Notes under the pieces: generated by a model
The model's database searches: none
The model's input: the letters and a program-made list of their open reading frames with translations, nothing else
What the model was told of the DNA's origin: nothing
Position numbers and translations under genes: made by a program
NCBI GenBank assembly: GCA_002497895.1
Contig: DAFD01000019.1
Location: forward strand, 1 to 18,173
Source of the DNA: Euryarchaeota archaeon UBA175
Lineage (GTDB): Archaea > Thermoplasmatota > Poseidoniia > Poseidoniales > Thalassarchaeaceae
DNA length: 18,173 nt
Direction of reading: 5' to 3'
In this document: positions 1-7,276 of the stretch, piece after piece
Numbering within the stretch: position 1 is the stretch's first letter
How the letters are laid out: the number at the start of each line of letters is the position of its first letter

Positions 1-956
1 TCGAAGTAGTCTAGGGCGAAGTATCCGCCAGCGAGGAAAAGACCAGCACCGACGAAAGTGGTGTTGCGGAGTGCTGCTCCAGCATCCATATTCTTCATCG
101 CATTAATCGAGAAGACACCGATTATCGAGGAGATGTATCCTACAATCGCGAGGAGGATTGGAATCATCAGGTAGTCCGCGCCGAGTTCAGCCTCGTTGGC
201 AGCAGCGATGACCATCGCTGCGATGATTGAGCCGACGAAGGACTCGAAGATGTCTGCACCCATTCCAGCAACATCGCCTACGTTGTCACCAACGTTATCG
301 GCGATGACACCGGGGTTGCGTGGGTCATCTTCTGGAATTCCAGCCTCGACCTTGCCGACTAGGTCAGCACCTACATCGGCGGCCTTGGTGTAGATTCCAC
401 CGCCGACGCGCGCGAAGAGTGCGATAGACGAAGCTCCCATTCCGAAGCCCGCAATATTCTGAACTTCGAGGAAGGCGGTCTCGGTGAAGTAAAACATCAT
501 CGAGATACCAAAGAGGCCGAGGCCTCCAACAGCCAGTCCCATTACCGCTCCTCCGTTGTAGGAAGTAGTCAGGGCCTCAGACTGGCCACCATTGGCAGCA
601 GCCTGTGCAGTGCGCCCGTTAGCGCTTGTAGCCGCGCGCATACCGCTAAATCCAGCAGCGACGCTACACAGTGCACCGATCACGAATGCAATCATAGTCT
701 CAAATCCGAGTCCTATGTCTTCGTTAATCTCGCCACCGACAAACAGGAGGGCAGCAACACCGACGATGAATATCGACAGCATCCTGTACTCTGCGAACAG
801 GAAGGCCATAGCGCCATCCTGAATACGTCCGGTAATCGTAGCGACAGTTTCGTTCTCAATCTCGATTGAATCGACCTTTTTGTAAAGCATGAAAGCAACG
901 AGTAGACCGAAGATTCCGGCCCCCATTCCAATCATTCCAAGTAGTTCTCCGTCCAT
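1..956 (-). CDS. hppA: Membrane-bound proton-translocating pyrophosphatase, N-terminal part (runs off window)
   Basis: Membrane pyrophosphatase that couples hydrolysis of pyrophosphate to ion export, so it recovers energy from biosynthetic pyrophosphate. The open frame runs from ATG at 956 off the left edge and gives 318 residues of a family that is usually about 650-800. Hydrophobic helices begin at residue 5. The family signature is at about 186-231: GGGIYTKAADVG, then KVEAGIPEDDPRNPG, then DNVGDNVGDVAG, which supply the Mg-pyrophosphate ligands. The residues that separate K+-dependent from K+-independent types, and H+ from Na+ pumps, lie beyond the edge, so the ion is not settled by what is seen. 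GGTGAT lies just upstream of the ATG and matches the archaeal 16S 3' end, supporting this start. A TATA-like box lies about 40 bases upstream. Confidence 0.96.
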   Translation of the reverse strand, partial: MDGELLGMIGMGAGIFGLLVAFMLYKKVDSIEIENETVATITGRIQDGAMAFLFAEYRMLSIFIVGVAALLFVGGEINEDIGLGFETMIAFVIGALCSVAAGFSGMRAATSANGRTAQAAANGGQSEALTTSYNGGAVMGLAVGGLGLFGISMMFYFTETAFLEVQNIAGFGMGASSIALFARVGGGIYTKAADVGADLVGKVEAGIPEDDPRNPGVIADNVGDNVGDVAGMGADIFESFVGSIIAAMVIAAANEAELGADYLMIPILLAIVGYISSIIGVFSINAMKNMDAGAALRNTTFVGAGLFLAGGYFALDYF

Positions 957-1002
957 GATATCACCAATCTGGTTGAGTCGCCGACCTGCGGTCCGTATTT
1001 AA
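957..1002 (-). promoter_or_regulatory. Promoter and ribosome binding site of hppA
   Basis: On the minus strand a TTAAATA box (996-1002) lies about 40 bases before the hppA ATG. With the usual archaeal TATA-to-start distance of about 26 bases, transcription would begin near 973 and give a short leader. That leader holds GGTGAT (960-965), a good match to the 16S anti-Shine-Dalgarno. A short palindrome, GACC-TGC-GGTC (983-993), lies between TATA and the predicted start, where a repressor could act. The role of the palindrome is inference. Confidence 0.5.
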
Positions 1003-1018
1003 TCCGAATCCACTTAGC

Positions 1019-1035
1019 CCGCCCCTTCGGGGCGG
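1019..1035 (-). terminator. Perfect GC hairpin between amidotransferase gene and hppA
   Basis: CCGCCCC (1019-1025) pairs fully with GGGGCGG (1029-1035) around a 3-base loop. It begins 4 bases after the stop of the minus-strand amidotransferase gene and ends 16 bases before the hppA TATA box. No T-run follows it on the minus strand, so it is not a classical intrinsic terminator. It may instead protect the 3' end of the upstream message or insulate the hppA promoter. The structure is certain from the sequence; the role is not. Confidence 0.4.
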
Positions 1036-1039
1036 AGAA

Positions 1040-1942
1040 TCATCCTTTTTGTGAGAGGACAATATCAGCAAATGAGGAGAGGATACCAGCACCATCGTGC
1101 TCGCCTTTCATTGAGTTGAATACCTCCTCACTGATGTGTCCCCAACCGTAAGCACGCTCGATTCTCGCACGCGTCGCTTCCGGGTGAAACTGTATTCCCC
1201 AAGCCGGTAAACCCGTTCCATCCGCATCGTGGACTCGCACCGCAGACACCCGATTATGTGATGTCAGTCCAAGTAAGGTACAGCAATCGGGGACAGTCAT
1301 TACGTGATCTTGGTGACTGAATACGCCAGCAACGCATTCGACATCCTCAGTGTGTGAAGTTAGCAGTTCATCACTGCCGCCCGCATCTGTCAGGTCAACA
1401 TCCCATATTCCGCTAGAGAGTTTCTCGGCTCGCTCGACCTTACCACCTAGGGAATGGCAGAGTAATTGGTGACCGAAGCAGATTCCTAGGGTCGGTCGGC
1501 CGGAGAGAGCGGATGCTCGTAGAAGTGATCCGGCAGGACCCATCCAATCTTCCCAGATGCTGACATTGCGACGCGATCCGCTACAGACTACCGCGTCGAG
1601 GTTGAGTGCAGCGAGCCACTCGGACATGCGCTCATCATCCTCATGCATTGGCATTACGATTCGACGAAAATCCACTCCCTGGTCGCCAAATTCGACTGTC
1701 GTTGACTGCCAAAATGGGTAATCATCATCCCAGTGAGGGACGTCGATTTCCTCCAAGGTGACCTCACCTTGCGCCTCAGCCTTAGCTCCGGCCTCAAACG
1801 ATTGCATCTGAGGAGTAACAAGGAGCAATTCGACATTACCGCGCTCCGCAAAGGGCTGGATTACCTCTTGATTACCTCCGTGGCCGAATGCGGCGCGCTC
1901 GACTAATAGGTCGACCATCAGCACTCGGACCGAGCCGGACAT
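1040..1942 (-). CDS. Stand-alone class I glutamine amidotransferase (GuaA/COG0518-like)
   Basis: Class I glutamine amidotransferase domain, which hydrolyses glutamine or a gamma-glutamyl bond through a Cys-His-Glu triad. The nucleophile elbow GICFGHQLL places Cys at about residue 155 (ATG numbering), and IQFHPEA supplies His 253 and Glu 255. At 300 residues it is longer than the roughly 190-240 of a plain GATase1 domain. The extra length is an N-terminal segment of about 90 residues with a run of acidic and aromatic residues. No synthetase domain is attached, so the acceptor is unknown; it could be a GMP synthase glutaminase-like protein of unassigned role. The frame extends 4 codons further to a TTG at 1954, but ATG at 1942 is the likelier start. 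The gene is divergent from the NifU-like gene, with only 64 bases between starts. Confidence 0.85.
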   Translation of the reverse strand: MSGSVRVLMVDLLVERAAFGHGGNQEVIQPFAERGNVELLLVTPQMQSFEAGAKAEAQGEVTLEEIDVPHWDDDYPFWQSTTVEFGDQGVDFRRIVMPMHEDDERMSEWLAALNLDAVVCSGSRRNVSIWEDWMGPAGSLLRASALSGRPTLGICFGHQLLCHSLGGKVERAEKLSSGIWDVDLTDAGGSDELLTSHTEDVECVAGVFSHQDHVMTVPDCCTLLGLTSHNRVSAVRVHDADGTGLPAWGIQFHPEATRARIERAYGWGHISEEVFNSMKGEHDGAGILSSFADIVLSQKG

Positions 1943-2006
1943 CAAAGCGACCAAACCACCAATGGTTCAAAGCACCTCGCCCACGAGCCGATACCGGTGG
2001 AAACGT

Positions 2007-2297
2007 ATGGCTGAGGTCGACAAGCAGCTCATTCTCGATTCGGTTGGTCCGGTGCAAGCCATCCTCGATGCGCACGATGGAGTGGTCAATGTCGTCGATA
2101 CGACGGATGGAGTAATCATGATTTCACTTGAAGGTGGATGCACTGGCTGCGCGTCGACTCCGATGACTGCAATGCAAATCTACTACTCATTGATGAAACT
2201 CGATATGGTCAACGATGTGATCTTCGTTAATGGAGAGTTACCAGCGTATATGCGAGCCTTCATTGATGACAAACTCGGTGTCGAGACGACTGAGTGA
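2007..2297 (+). CDS. Small NifU-type (C-terminal domain) Fe-S cluster scaffold protein
   Basis: A 96-residue protein made only of the NifU C-terminal domain, which in this family binds an Fe-S cluster between two subunits and passes it to apoproteins. The hallmark is LEGGCTGCAST, giving Cys 45 and Cys 48 in the C-x2-C of the family, preceded by a DGVVNVVD strand and followed by the predicted helix TAMQIYYSLM. Start chosen at ATG 2007, because GGTGG lies about 7 bases upstream and family homology begins here; the frame continues to another ATG at 1962, but that would overlap the divergent gene's upstream region. It could serve the several Fe-S proteins in this window (endonuclease III, the 13398-15437 oxidoreductase), but that link is inference. 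Its stop is 1 base from the stop of the convergent membrane protein gene. Confidence 0.88.
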   Translation: MAEVDKQLILDSVGPVQAILDAHDGVVNVVDTTDGVIMISLEGGCTGCASTPMTAMQIYYSLMKLDMVNDVIFVNGELPAYMRAFIDDKLGVETTE

Positions 2298-2298
2298 A

Positions 2299-2649
2299 TC
2301 ATTCTTCCTCGGATTCAGCTCGACGCATCCGCATGATTTGATGAGGGTTGATTTCGCCTTGTACATCACGCCCTTTGATGTTCAGAGACCCGGCAGCTGC
2401 GACGATTAGCGCGATGATTGCGAAGGGTCTTGCAACATTCTGCGAGCCCCAGAGTTCGCCACCCATGTAGTGTAGCGCGAAGAGCATGATTGCGGCTGAG
2501 ACGCAAAGAATCATGATTGCGCGCTGTGCAAATGCCTCACCCCATGGCGCGCGCGTGAAAGTCCCGATACTCATCCACAACAGGGTGGCGACGCCACACG
2601 ATGCGAGGGAGATGGTCTCGAGTGCGGCGACAAGTTCCACGAAAGGCAC
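2299..2649 (-). CDS. Hypothetical small membrane protein, three TM segments
   Basis: A 116-residue protein not recognised as a known family. Three hydrophobic segments are visible at about residues 9-27, 43-62 and 73-90, followed by a charged tail with RMRRAESEEE at the end that should be cytoplasmic. The start is GTG at 2649; no ATG lies in frame before the first hydrophobic segment, and the next Met is residue 26, inside it. It converges on the NifU-like gene with one base between stops, so the two transcripts must overlap at their 3' ends. It is divergent from the PolX gene at 2729. Function unknown. Confidence 0.65.
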   Translation of the reverse strand: MPFVELVAALETISLASCGVATLLWMSIGTFTRAPWGEAFAQRAIMILCVSAAIMLFALHYMGGELWGSQNVARPFAIIALIVAAAGSLNIKGRDVQGEINPHQIMRMRRAESEEE

Positions 2650-2728
2650 ACCCGGTGGTCCTTTGTGAGCATTGGCTAAGAACGGCGTTGATGAACAAAC
2701 TCAAGTCCGGTGAGGCTGCGTTGGGTAC

Positions 2729-4663
2729 GTGGTCAAGGTCAAGGGTTGGAGTCTTCCGAAGCCTCGAAGCACGGGGCCACCCTTCCAGACCAAGTCATCC
2801 GTGGTCGCTGTTCTCGAACAGGTCGGAGTGTTGCTCGAACTTGATGGAGCCAACCCGTTTCGAGTTCGCGCCTACCAAAACGGTAGCCGCGCCCTCGCCT
2901 CGATGGAGGAAGATCTTCTGACGGTGGTTCAAGAGGGGAATTTAGTAGATGTCAAGGGGATTGGAAAAGGTATCAGCGGTCTCGTTAGCGAAGCCGTGTT
3001 AGAGGGGACTTGGGGTGACCTCGCTGACCTCTATGCGAAGATCCCACCTGGCCTCATCGAAATTGTCGGTATTCCCGGCCTTGGGCCAAAGCGGGCACGC
3101 GTGATGTATGAGGAATTGGGTGTCGATTCTGTCGAGGCGCTGAAGGCGGCTTGTGAGATGGGACACATCGCTCCACTCTCTGGTTTCGGCGAGAAAAGTC
3201 AGCAGAAATACCTCGAGGGAATCGAGTTATTGCGACGCTACCAGGGTCGCTCTCGTATGGATGTAGGACTTATTTTTGGGAGGGCGCTTGAAGCACGAGT
3301 TGCGGCTATTCCTGGTGTAACTCGTGCCCAACTCGCTGGCAGCGCCCGTCGCCGACGCGAGACTATCGGTGACCTCGATATCGTCGCGGCGGCTGAACCA
3401 GAAAATCACGATTCGGTCATCGAGGCTATTCTCTCATTCCCTGGAATTGCTGAGGTCAAAGGCTCGGGCGAATCGAAAGTCAGCCTGATTCTTGAGCAGG
3501 ACATGTTGGCTGGTGCGCAAGACATCGGTAGCATGGACGCTCAACTCGCAGAGGCGATGATGGAACGCAGCGGTGATGCGACAATCGATGCTCAGGTGAG
3601 AATCGTCTCACCAGCTACCTTCCCCTTCACTCTCGCTTACTTCACTGGATCAAAGGAACACAATATTCGCATGCGTCAACTCGCCATTGACCGCGGGCTT
3701 CGACTCAATGAATTCGGTCTATTCTCCGAAGCAGCTGCCGGTGACGCAATCGGCATGGAGGCGGCAAAACACACCCTCGAATGCGCTAATGAGGCCGATA
3801 TCTACAGTCATCTCGGACTGACTTGGGTTCCTCCTGAGATGCGAGAGGACACAGGAGAGATTGAGGCTGCCCAATCTTCCAGCCTGCCGCGTCTAATCGA
3901 GCCCGCCGATCTACGCGGCGCCCTACACAATCACACCGTCGCATCCGACGGTGTCAACACACTCGAGGAGATGGCCCAAGCGGCCATAGACCTCGGCTGG
4001 CAATACCTCGGTATTGCCGACCATTCAGAGATACTCAACATCGGAGGGCGACAAATTGGCGTGTCAGCCGATGGTATCCCAGCCCAAGCCGAGATGATTC
4101 GCGCACTCAACGAGGGCTGGGCAGATAACAACCAAGACTTCCGAATCTTCCACGGTTCCGAGTGCGACATCCTAGCAGATGGTGCGCTCGACTACCCTGA
4201 TGAAACCCGTCAATCACTCAGCCATATCGTGGGTTCAGTCCACGCATTAGGGAGTTGGCGCAATAGAGATGAGATAGCCAATACAGAAGCCCTGATCAAA
4301 GCCGTTGAAAATCCCACTTTCACAATTTTAGGCCACCCGACGGGAAGAATCTTGCAAGGCCGAGAAGGCTTCCCCGTCGACATGCATGCAGTGTTACGTC
4401 GAATGGGAGAACTCAACGCCGAAGGCGAACTGAAAGCAGTCGAAATCAACGCATCACCATACCGCCTAGATCTCGATTGGCGCCTTTGCCGCTATGCCAA
4501 GCAACAAGGTGTGCCAGTGTGCATTAATCCAGACGCCCATGGAACAGAGGGTCTAGCTGACGTTTGGTATGGGGTGCAAATTGCTCGAAAGGGTTGGTTG
4601 GAGGCTGGTGACGTTCTCAACACTCAGAGCGGAGTCCAGATGGAAGAGATCCTCGGACTGTGA
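2729..4663 (+). CDS. polX: Family X DNA polymerase with PHP domain (PolX)
   Basis: Bacterial/archaeal-type PolX: a gap-filling repair polymerase fused to a PHP metal-dependent nuclease. Order: helix-hairpin-helix region (about 22-170, with KGIGKGIS and GIPGLGPKRA); nucleotidyltransferase palm with GSARRR and GDLDIV, giving catalytic Asp 215 and Asp 217; the fingers/thumb motif FTGSKEHN at 305-312; and a C-terminal PHP domain (about 392-640) with HNH (400-402), DH (431-432), E478, H505, H536 and DAH (602-604), so its metal ligands look complete. At 644 residues it is somewhat longer than the roughly 570-580 usual for PolX. The family normally has a third Asp in a V-D-x-R strand; here the aligned position is Gln 289, preceded by about 30 extra residues (257-287). 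The start is GTG 2729; a later GTG (2801) would cut into the domain. It heads a cluster with the membrane protein and endonuclease III, suggesting base-excision repair. Confidence 0.93.
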   Translation: MVKVKGWSLPKPRSTGPPFQTKSSVVAVLEQVGVLLELDGANPFRVRAYQNGSRALASMEEDLLTVVQEGNLVDVKGIGKGISGLVSEAVLEGTWGDLADLYAKIPPGLIEIVGIPGLGPKRARVMYEELGVDSVEALKAACEMGHIAPLSGFGEKSQQKYLEGIELLRRYQGRSRMDVGLIFGRALEARVAAIPGVTRAQLAGSARRRRETIGDLDIVAAAEPENHDSVIEAILSFPGIAEVKGSGESKVSLILEQDMLAGAQDIGSMDAQLAEAMMERSGDATIDAQVRIVSPATFPFTLAYFTGSKEHNIRMRQLAIDRGLRLNEFGLFSEAAAGDAIGMEAAKHTLECANEADIYSHLGLTWVPPEMREDTGEIEAAQSSSLPRLIEPADLRGALHNHTVASDGVNTLEEMAQAAIDLGWQYLGIADHSEILNIGGRQIGVSADGIPAQAEMIRALNEGWADNNQDFRIFHGSECDILADGALDYPDETRQSLSHIVGSVHALGSWRNRDEIANTEALIKAVENPTFTILGHPTGRILQGREGFPVDMHAVLRRMGELNAEGELKAVEINASPYRLDLDWRLCRYAKQQGVPVCINPDAHGTEGLADVWYGVQIARKGWLEAGDVLNTQSGVQMEEILGL

Positions 4664-4722
4664 TGTCGAACAACTGCGACTCGCTGACGAAGATTCATCA
4701 TGCACGCGCGTGAGGGGCTGTC

Positions 4723-4929
4723 ATGCGAGTCATGCGCGGTCTTGTTTTCGGGACGGTATCCGTACTCCCTGCTCTCTTCGTAGGGATGGTGTCTTACGTC
4801 TTGATTGGTGGAGAAACTGCTTTCCCAGAGTGGGAGGCTTGGATGTATGGTCCTTGCTACTTACTCCCTGGCTTGATCGTCGGTGGCTCGTTACTCCTCG
4901 GTCTACGTGATGAGGAGGATGCTCAGTGA
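4723..4929 (+). CDS. Small two-TM membrane protein upstream of endonuclease III
   Basis: A 68-residue protein with two hydrophobic segments, about residues 5-28 and 42-61, joined by a short loop holding an acidic-aromatic patch (EWEAWMYGP), and ending in the acidic tail RDEEDAQ. GAGGGG lies about 6 bases before the ATG at 4723, a reasonable Shine-Dalgarno. Its TGA overlaps the ATG of endonuclease III by one base (TGATG), which implies translational coupling. This and the clear membrane pattern are the reasons to treat it as real despite its size. No family recognised; function unknown. Confidence 0.7.
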   Translation: MRVMRGLVFGTVSVLPALFVGMVSYVLIGGETAFPEWEAWMYGPCYLLPGLIVGGSLLLGLRDEEDAQ

Positions 4930-5576
4930 TGCGACGAGCGGAACGGGCAGATCGAATCGGTGTTCAATTGGACGAATTGTATCCGACTACACCAATCCCG
5001 CTCGACCATAACGACCCTTACACTCTGCTTGTTGCGGTGATGCTGTCTGCACAAACTACGGACAAGAAAGTGAATGAGGTCACGCCGGCTCTGTTTGCAG
5101 TGGCTGATGAGCCGGCACGGATGGCGGAACTCGAGGTTGACCAAATTCGTGAGATTATTCGTGAGATTGGACTTGCTCCGACGAAGGCAAAGAATCTCAA
5201 GCGGATGGCTGAGCAAATTTTGGATGGTGGGGGTGAAGTCATTCCCGATTGGGAATTCCTCGAATCGCTCGCAGGTGTTGGTCACAAGACGGCGAGCGTT
5301 GTCATGTCGCAGGCTTTTGGCGTTCCAGCCTTTCCAGTTGACACTCACATTCACCGTTTAGCTGCGCGTTGGGGATTGTCGAGTGGTAGGAATGTGGTGC
5401 AGACTGAGCGAGACCTGAAAGCGGTCTTTCCGATGGACACTTGGAATCGAAGGCATCTGCAAATCATTTACTTCGGTCGCGAGTATTGTCCTGCCCGCAA
5501 TCACGATTTGACTGGCTGCCCGATATGTGGATGGGCAGCGACAAAGAAGCGTATTCACGAGGAATCGCGCCGCTGA
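4929..5576 (+). CDS. nth: Endonuclease III family DNA glycosylase/AP lyase
   Basis: Base-excision repair enzyme that removes oxidised pyrimidines and cuts the abasic site. The helix-hairpin-helix LAGVGHKTA carries the catalytic Lys 120, and FPVDTHIHR carries the catalytic Asp 138. VMLSAQTTD near residue 38 is the family substrate-pocket motif. The C-terminal cluster loop is unusual: Cys 187, Cys 197 and Cys 200 are present, but the spacing is C-x9-C-x2-C, not C-x6-C-x2-C-x5-C, and no fourth Cys follows before the end. ATG 4929 overlaps the preceding stop. GTG 4926 is an equally possible start that adds one residue and sits about 7 bases from the strong GAGGAGG at 4912-4918. It is downstream of PolX, fitting a repair cluster. 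Confidence 0.93.
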   Translation: MRRAERADRIGVQLDELYPTTPIPLDHNDPYTLLVAVMLSAQTTDKKVNEVTPALFAVADEPARMAELEVDQIREIIREIGLAPTKAKNLKRMAEQILDGGGEVIPDWEFLESLAGVGHKTASVVMSQAFGVPAFPVDTHIHRLAARWGLSSGRNVVQTERDLKAVFPMDTWNRRHLQIIYFGREYCPARNHDLTGCPICGWAATKKRIHEESRR

Positions 5577-5594
5577 GGCCCTAATGCCTGTCTT

Positions 5595-5879
5595 TCAGCT
5601 GCGGAATAACAGGAAACCACCGCCGCCGACACAAGCGATTCCGAGCAGAAGTAGCGGTGTTTGGAGAGAGGAGATCATGTCTTTTGTATCGCGACCGTCT
5701 TGGCATTGTCCATCATCCCAGCCAGTGACTTGTCCTATCTGTCCTGTCGTGCTGTCGCAGTTTTCTTCGAGTTCTCCTTCGATGTAATCTACTGCCATTC
5801 CAGCACTGATCCAACCGATGATGCAGAGCACACCGACGATGAGAGATAGCGTGCCGCCAAAGGTTCCAGACTTGCCCAT
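5595..5879 (-). CDS. Hypothetical two-TM membrane protein with a cysteine-containing loop
   Basis: A 94-residue protein with hydrophobic segments at about 8-30 and 73-92. The loop between them (31-70) is acidic and contains Cys 41 and Cys 59, spaced for a possible disulfide if the loop is outside the membrane. The C-terminal segment has a GGGG run typical of packed helices. ATG at 5879; no clear Shine-Dalgarno. It converges on endonuclease III with 18 bases between stops and is divergent from the peroxiredoxin gene. No family recognised. Confidence 0.65.
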   Translation of the reverse strand: MGKSGTFGGTLSLIVGVLCIIGWISAGMAVDYIEGELEENCDSTTGQIGQVTGWDDGQCQDGRDTKDMISSLQTPLLLLGIACVGGGGFLLFRS

Positions 5880-5918
5880 GGGGGGTCGGTCTTAGCAGGC
5901 TCTCTTGAATCCTCTCAG

Positions 5919-5945
5919 CCCGAGCATTCATCATACTGTCTCGGG
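5919..5945. promoter_or_regulatory. Inverted repeat upstream of the peroxiredoxin gene
   Basis: CCCGAG (5919-5924) and CTCGGG (5940-5945) form a perfect 6-base inverted repeat with a 15-base spacer. It ends 10 bases before the peroxiredoxin ATG, in the 76-base gap shared with the divergent membrane protein gene. The position would suit a protein-binding operator or a leader hairpin. Short inverted repeats occur by chance, so the functional call is weak. Confidence 0.25.
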
Positions 5946-5955
5946 TCGAGTGACC

Positions 5956-6444
5956 ATGGCTGATGATTGGTTGACACTTGAGGTAGGGGATATCGCTCCA
6001 GAATTTGAGGCAGAATTGACTGATAGTAGCACAGTGAAGTTGGCCGATATACTGGCTGGTGGCGAGAAGGTTATCCTCTACTTTTATCCAAAAGATTCGA
6101 CCCCAGGGTGCACTACTCAGGCTTGTGATTTCCGAGATAATTTCGGAGCCTTCGAAACTTCTGGATACCGGATTCTCGGGGTATCGAAGGATTCAGCCAA
6201 GTCGCATGCGAAGTTCATCGAGAAGCAGGGATTGAATTTTGACTTGATTGTCGATAAGGAAACTGATCTACATCAGAAGTTCGGCGTATGGCGCGAGAAG
6301 ATGAATTATGGCAAGACGTACATGGGTGTGAGCCGTTCCACATTCGTGATTGATACCGACGGCAGGCTTTCTTGGGTTGGCTACAATGTCCGCGCGAAGG
6401 GCCACGTCGAGAGGTTGATGCGCGAACTCGGAGTAGCGGATTGA
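5956..6444 (+). CDS. bcp: Peroxiredoxin, BCP/PrxQ type (thiol peroxidase)
   Basis: Cytoplasmic peroxidase that reduces hydrogen peroxide and organic hydroperoxides using a reactive cysteine. The motif YPKDSTPGCTTQAC places the peroxidatic Cys at 52 and the resolving Cys five residues later at 57, the arrangement of BCP/PrxQ enzymes that form an intramolecular disulfide. The 162-residue length is close to the family norm of about 150-160. The downstream strand STFVID followed by DG is also typical. The frame extends to a TTG at 5905, but the family begins at MADDW, so ATG 5956 is chosen. The flavin-reductase-like gene starts 1 base after its stop, so the two should be cotranscribed. Confidence 0.94.
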   Translation: MADDWLTLEVGDIAPEFEAELTDSSTVKLADILAGGEKVILYFYPKDSTPGCTTQACDFRDNFGAFETSGYRILGVSKDSAKSHAKFIEKQGLNFDLIVDKETDLHQKFGVWREKMNYGKTYMGVSRSTFVIDTDGRLSWVGYNVRAKGHVERLMRELGVAD

Positions 6445-6445
6445 G

Positions 6446-7276
6446 ATGGACATCGATGAACGGCGCCGGGTTGTCGCAACCTACCTACGCCGTTGCGTGA
6501 TTTATTCCGATGCTTCGATTGAACGCAAGCGCGCGCGAGGCGAGGGTGAAACTGAACTTGCGCGCTGGCAAGCTTTCCGTGAATTCACCGCCTATTCGGC
6601 AGGCGAAATCGAATCGGGTGTACTAGATTCCTGGTTAACCGACGAGGAGGGGGAAGGTCCTCCTCCGCCTTCGATTGGCTCCGGGTCATTCTCACTCGAT
6701 CTATCTTCGATGACCTATCACGATCGCCGTGAGTGGTTAGCAGCTCTGCTAATGCCGCGCCCAGTGGTTCTTGTGGCAACGGTATCTGCCACAGGCGTCC
6801 AGAACATTTCTCCGATGTCTTCGGTTAATGTGGTCTCTAACTCTCCCCCTCTACTGACCATGTCACTATCAGTAGATATTGAGGGCAGGCCACGAGACAC
6901 TTTGGAGAATCTAAGAAATGGTGGAATCGGTTCGCAGTGTACCATATTCGTATTGAATGCAGACCATGATTCTGCGTTAGCTGTCGATGCGACGGCGAGA
7001 CCATTACCTCCTGATGAATCAGAATGGGATTTGCTTCCTGATACTGCGCCAAACCTAACAGGCGCACTGGCTGCTATCCACTGCGAATTGGCTGAACTCC
7101 ACCCTCTGCCAGCCGGTGCAAAGGGGTCTCTAGCAATTCTACAAGTTTCATCCATCGATGTGCCAGATGGATTGCAGTCGGATACGGTGCCTCAAACCCT
7201 TTTCCAAATAGGATTCGATTCAGTAGGTCCTGCACCCAATCCGACAGATTGGCGATTTGGACTCAGCAATCACTGA
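6446..7276 (+). CDS. Flavin-reductase-like (FMN-binding split barrel) protein with extra N-terminal domain
   Basis: The C-terminal two thirds (about 98-245) fits the flavin reductase-like split-barrel family (RutF/DIM6-NTAB type), which binds FMN or FAD as a homodimer. MPRPVVLVATVSATG, then NISPMSSVNVVSNSPP, then DTLENLRN follow the family pattern of a Pro-Arg-Pro strand, an SxxN loop and a KDTxxN-like flavin contact. Residues 1-75 form a separate, charged, probably helical segment, joined by a Pro-rich linker (GPPPPSIGSG), and are not part of the usual family. It lies 1 base after the peroxiredoxin stop. A role in flavin-linked redox or in supplying reducing power under oxidative stress is inference; the substrate is unknown. 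Its 3' end overlaps the convergent SepF-like gene by 7 bases. Confidence 0.8.
   Translation: MDIDERRRVVATYLRRCVIYSDASIERKRARGEGETELARWQAFREFTAYSAGEIESGVLDSWLTDEEGEGPPPPSIGSGSFSLDLSSMTYHDRREWLAALLMPRPVVLVATVSATGVQNISPMSSVNVVSNSPPLLTMSLSVDIEGRPRDTLENLRNGGIGSQCTIFVLNADHDSALAVDATARPLPPDESEWDLLPDTAPNLTGALAAIHCELAELHPLPAGAKGSLAILQVSSIDVPDGLQSDTVPQTLFQIGFDSVGPAPNPTDWRFGLSNH

Noticed and set aside
2601..2921. Plus-strand frame of 106 codons at the start of PolX
   Set aside because: Overlaps the PolX helix-hairpin-helix region, which has clear homology in its own frame.
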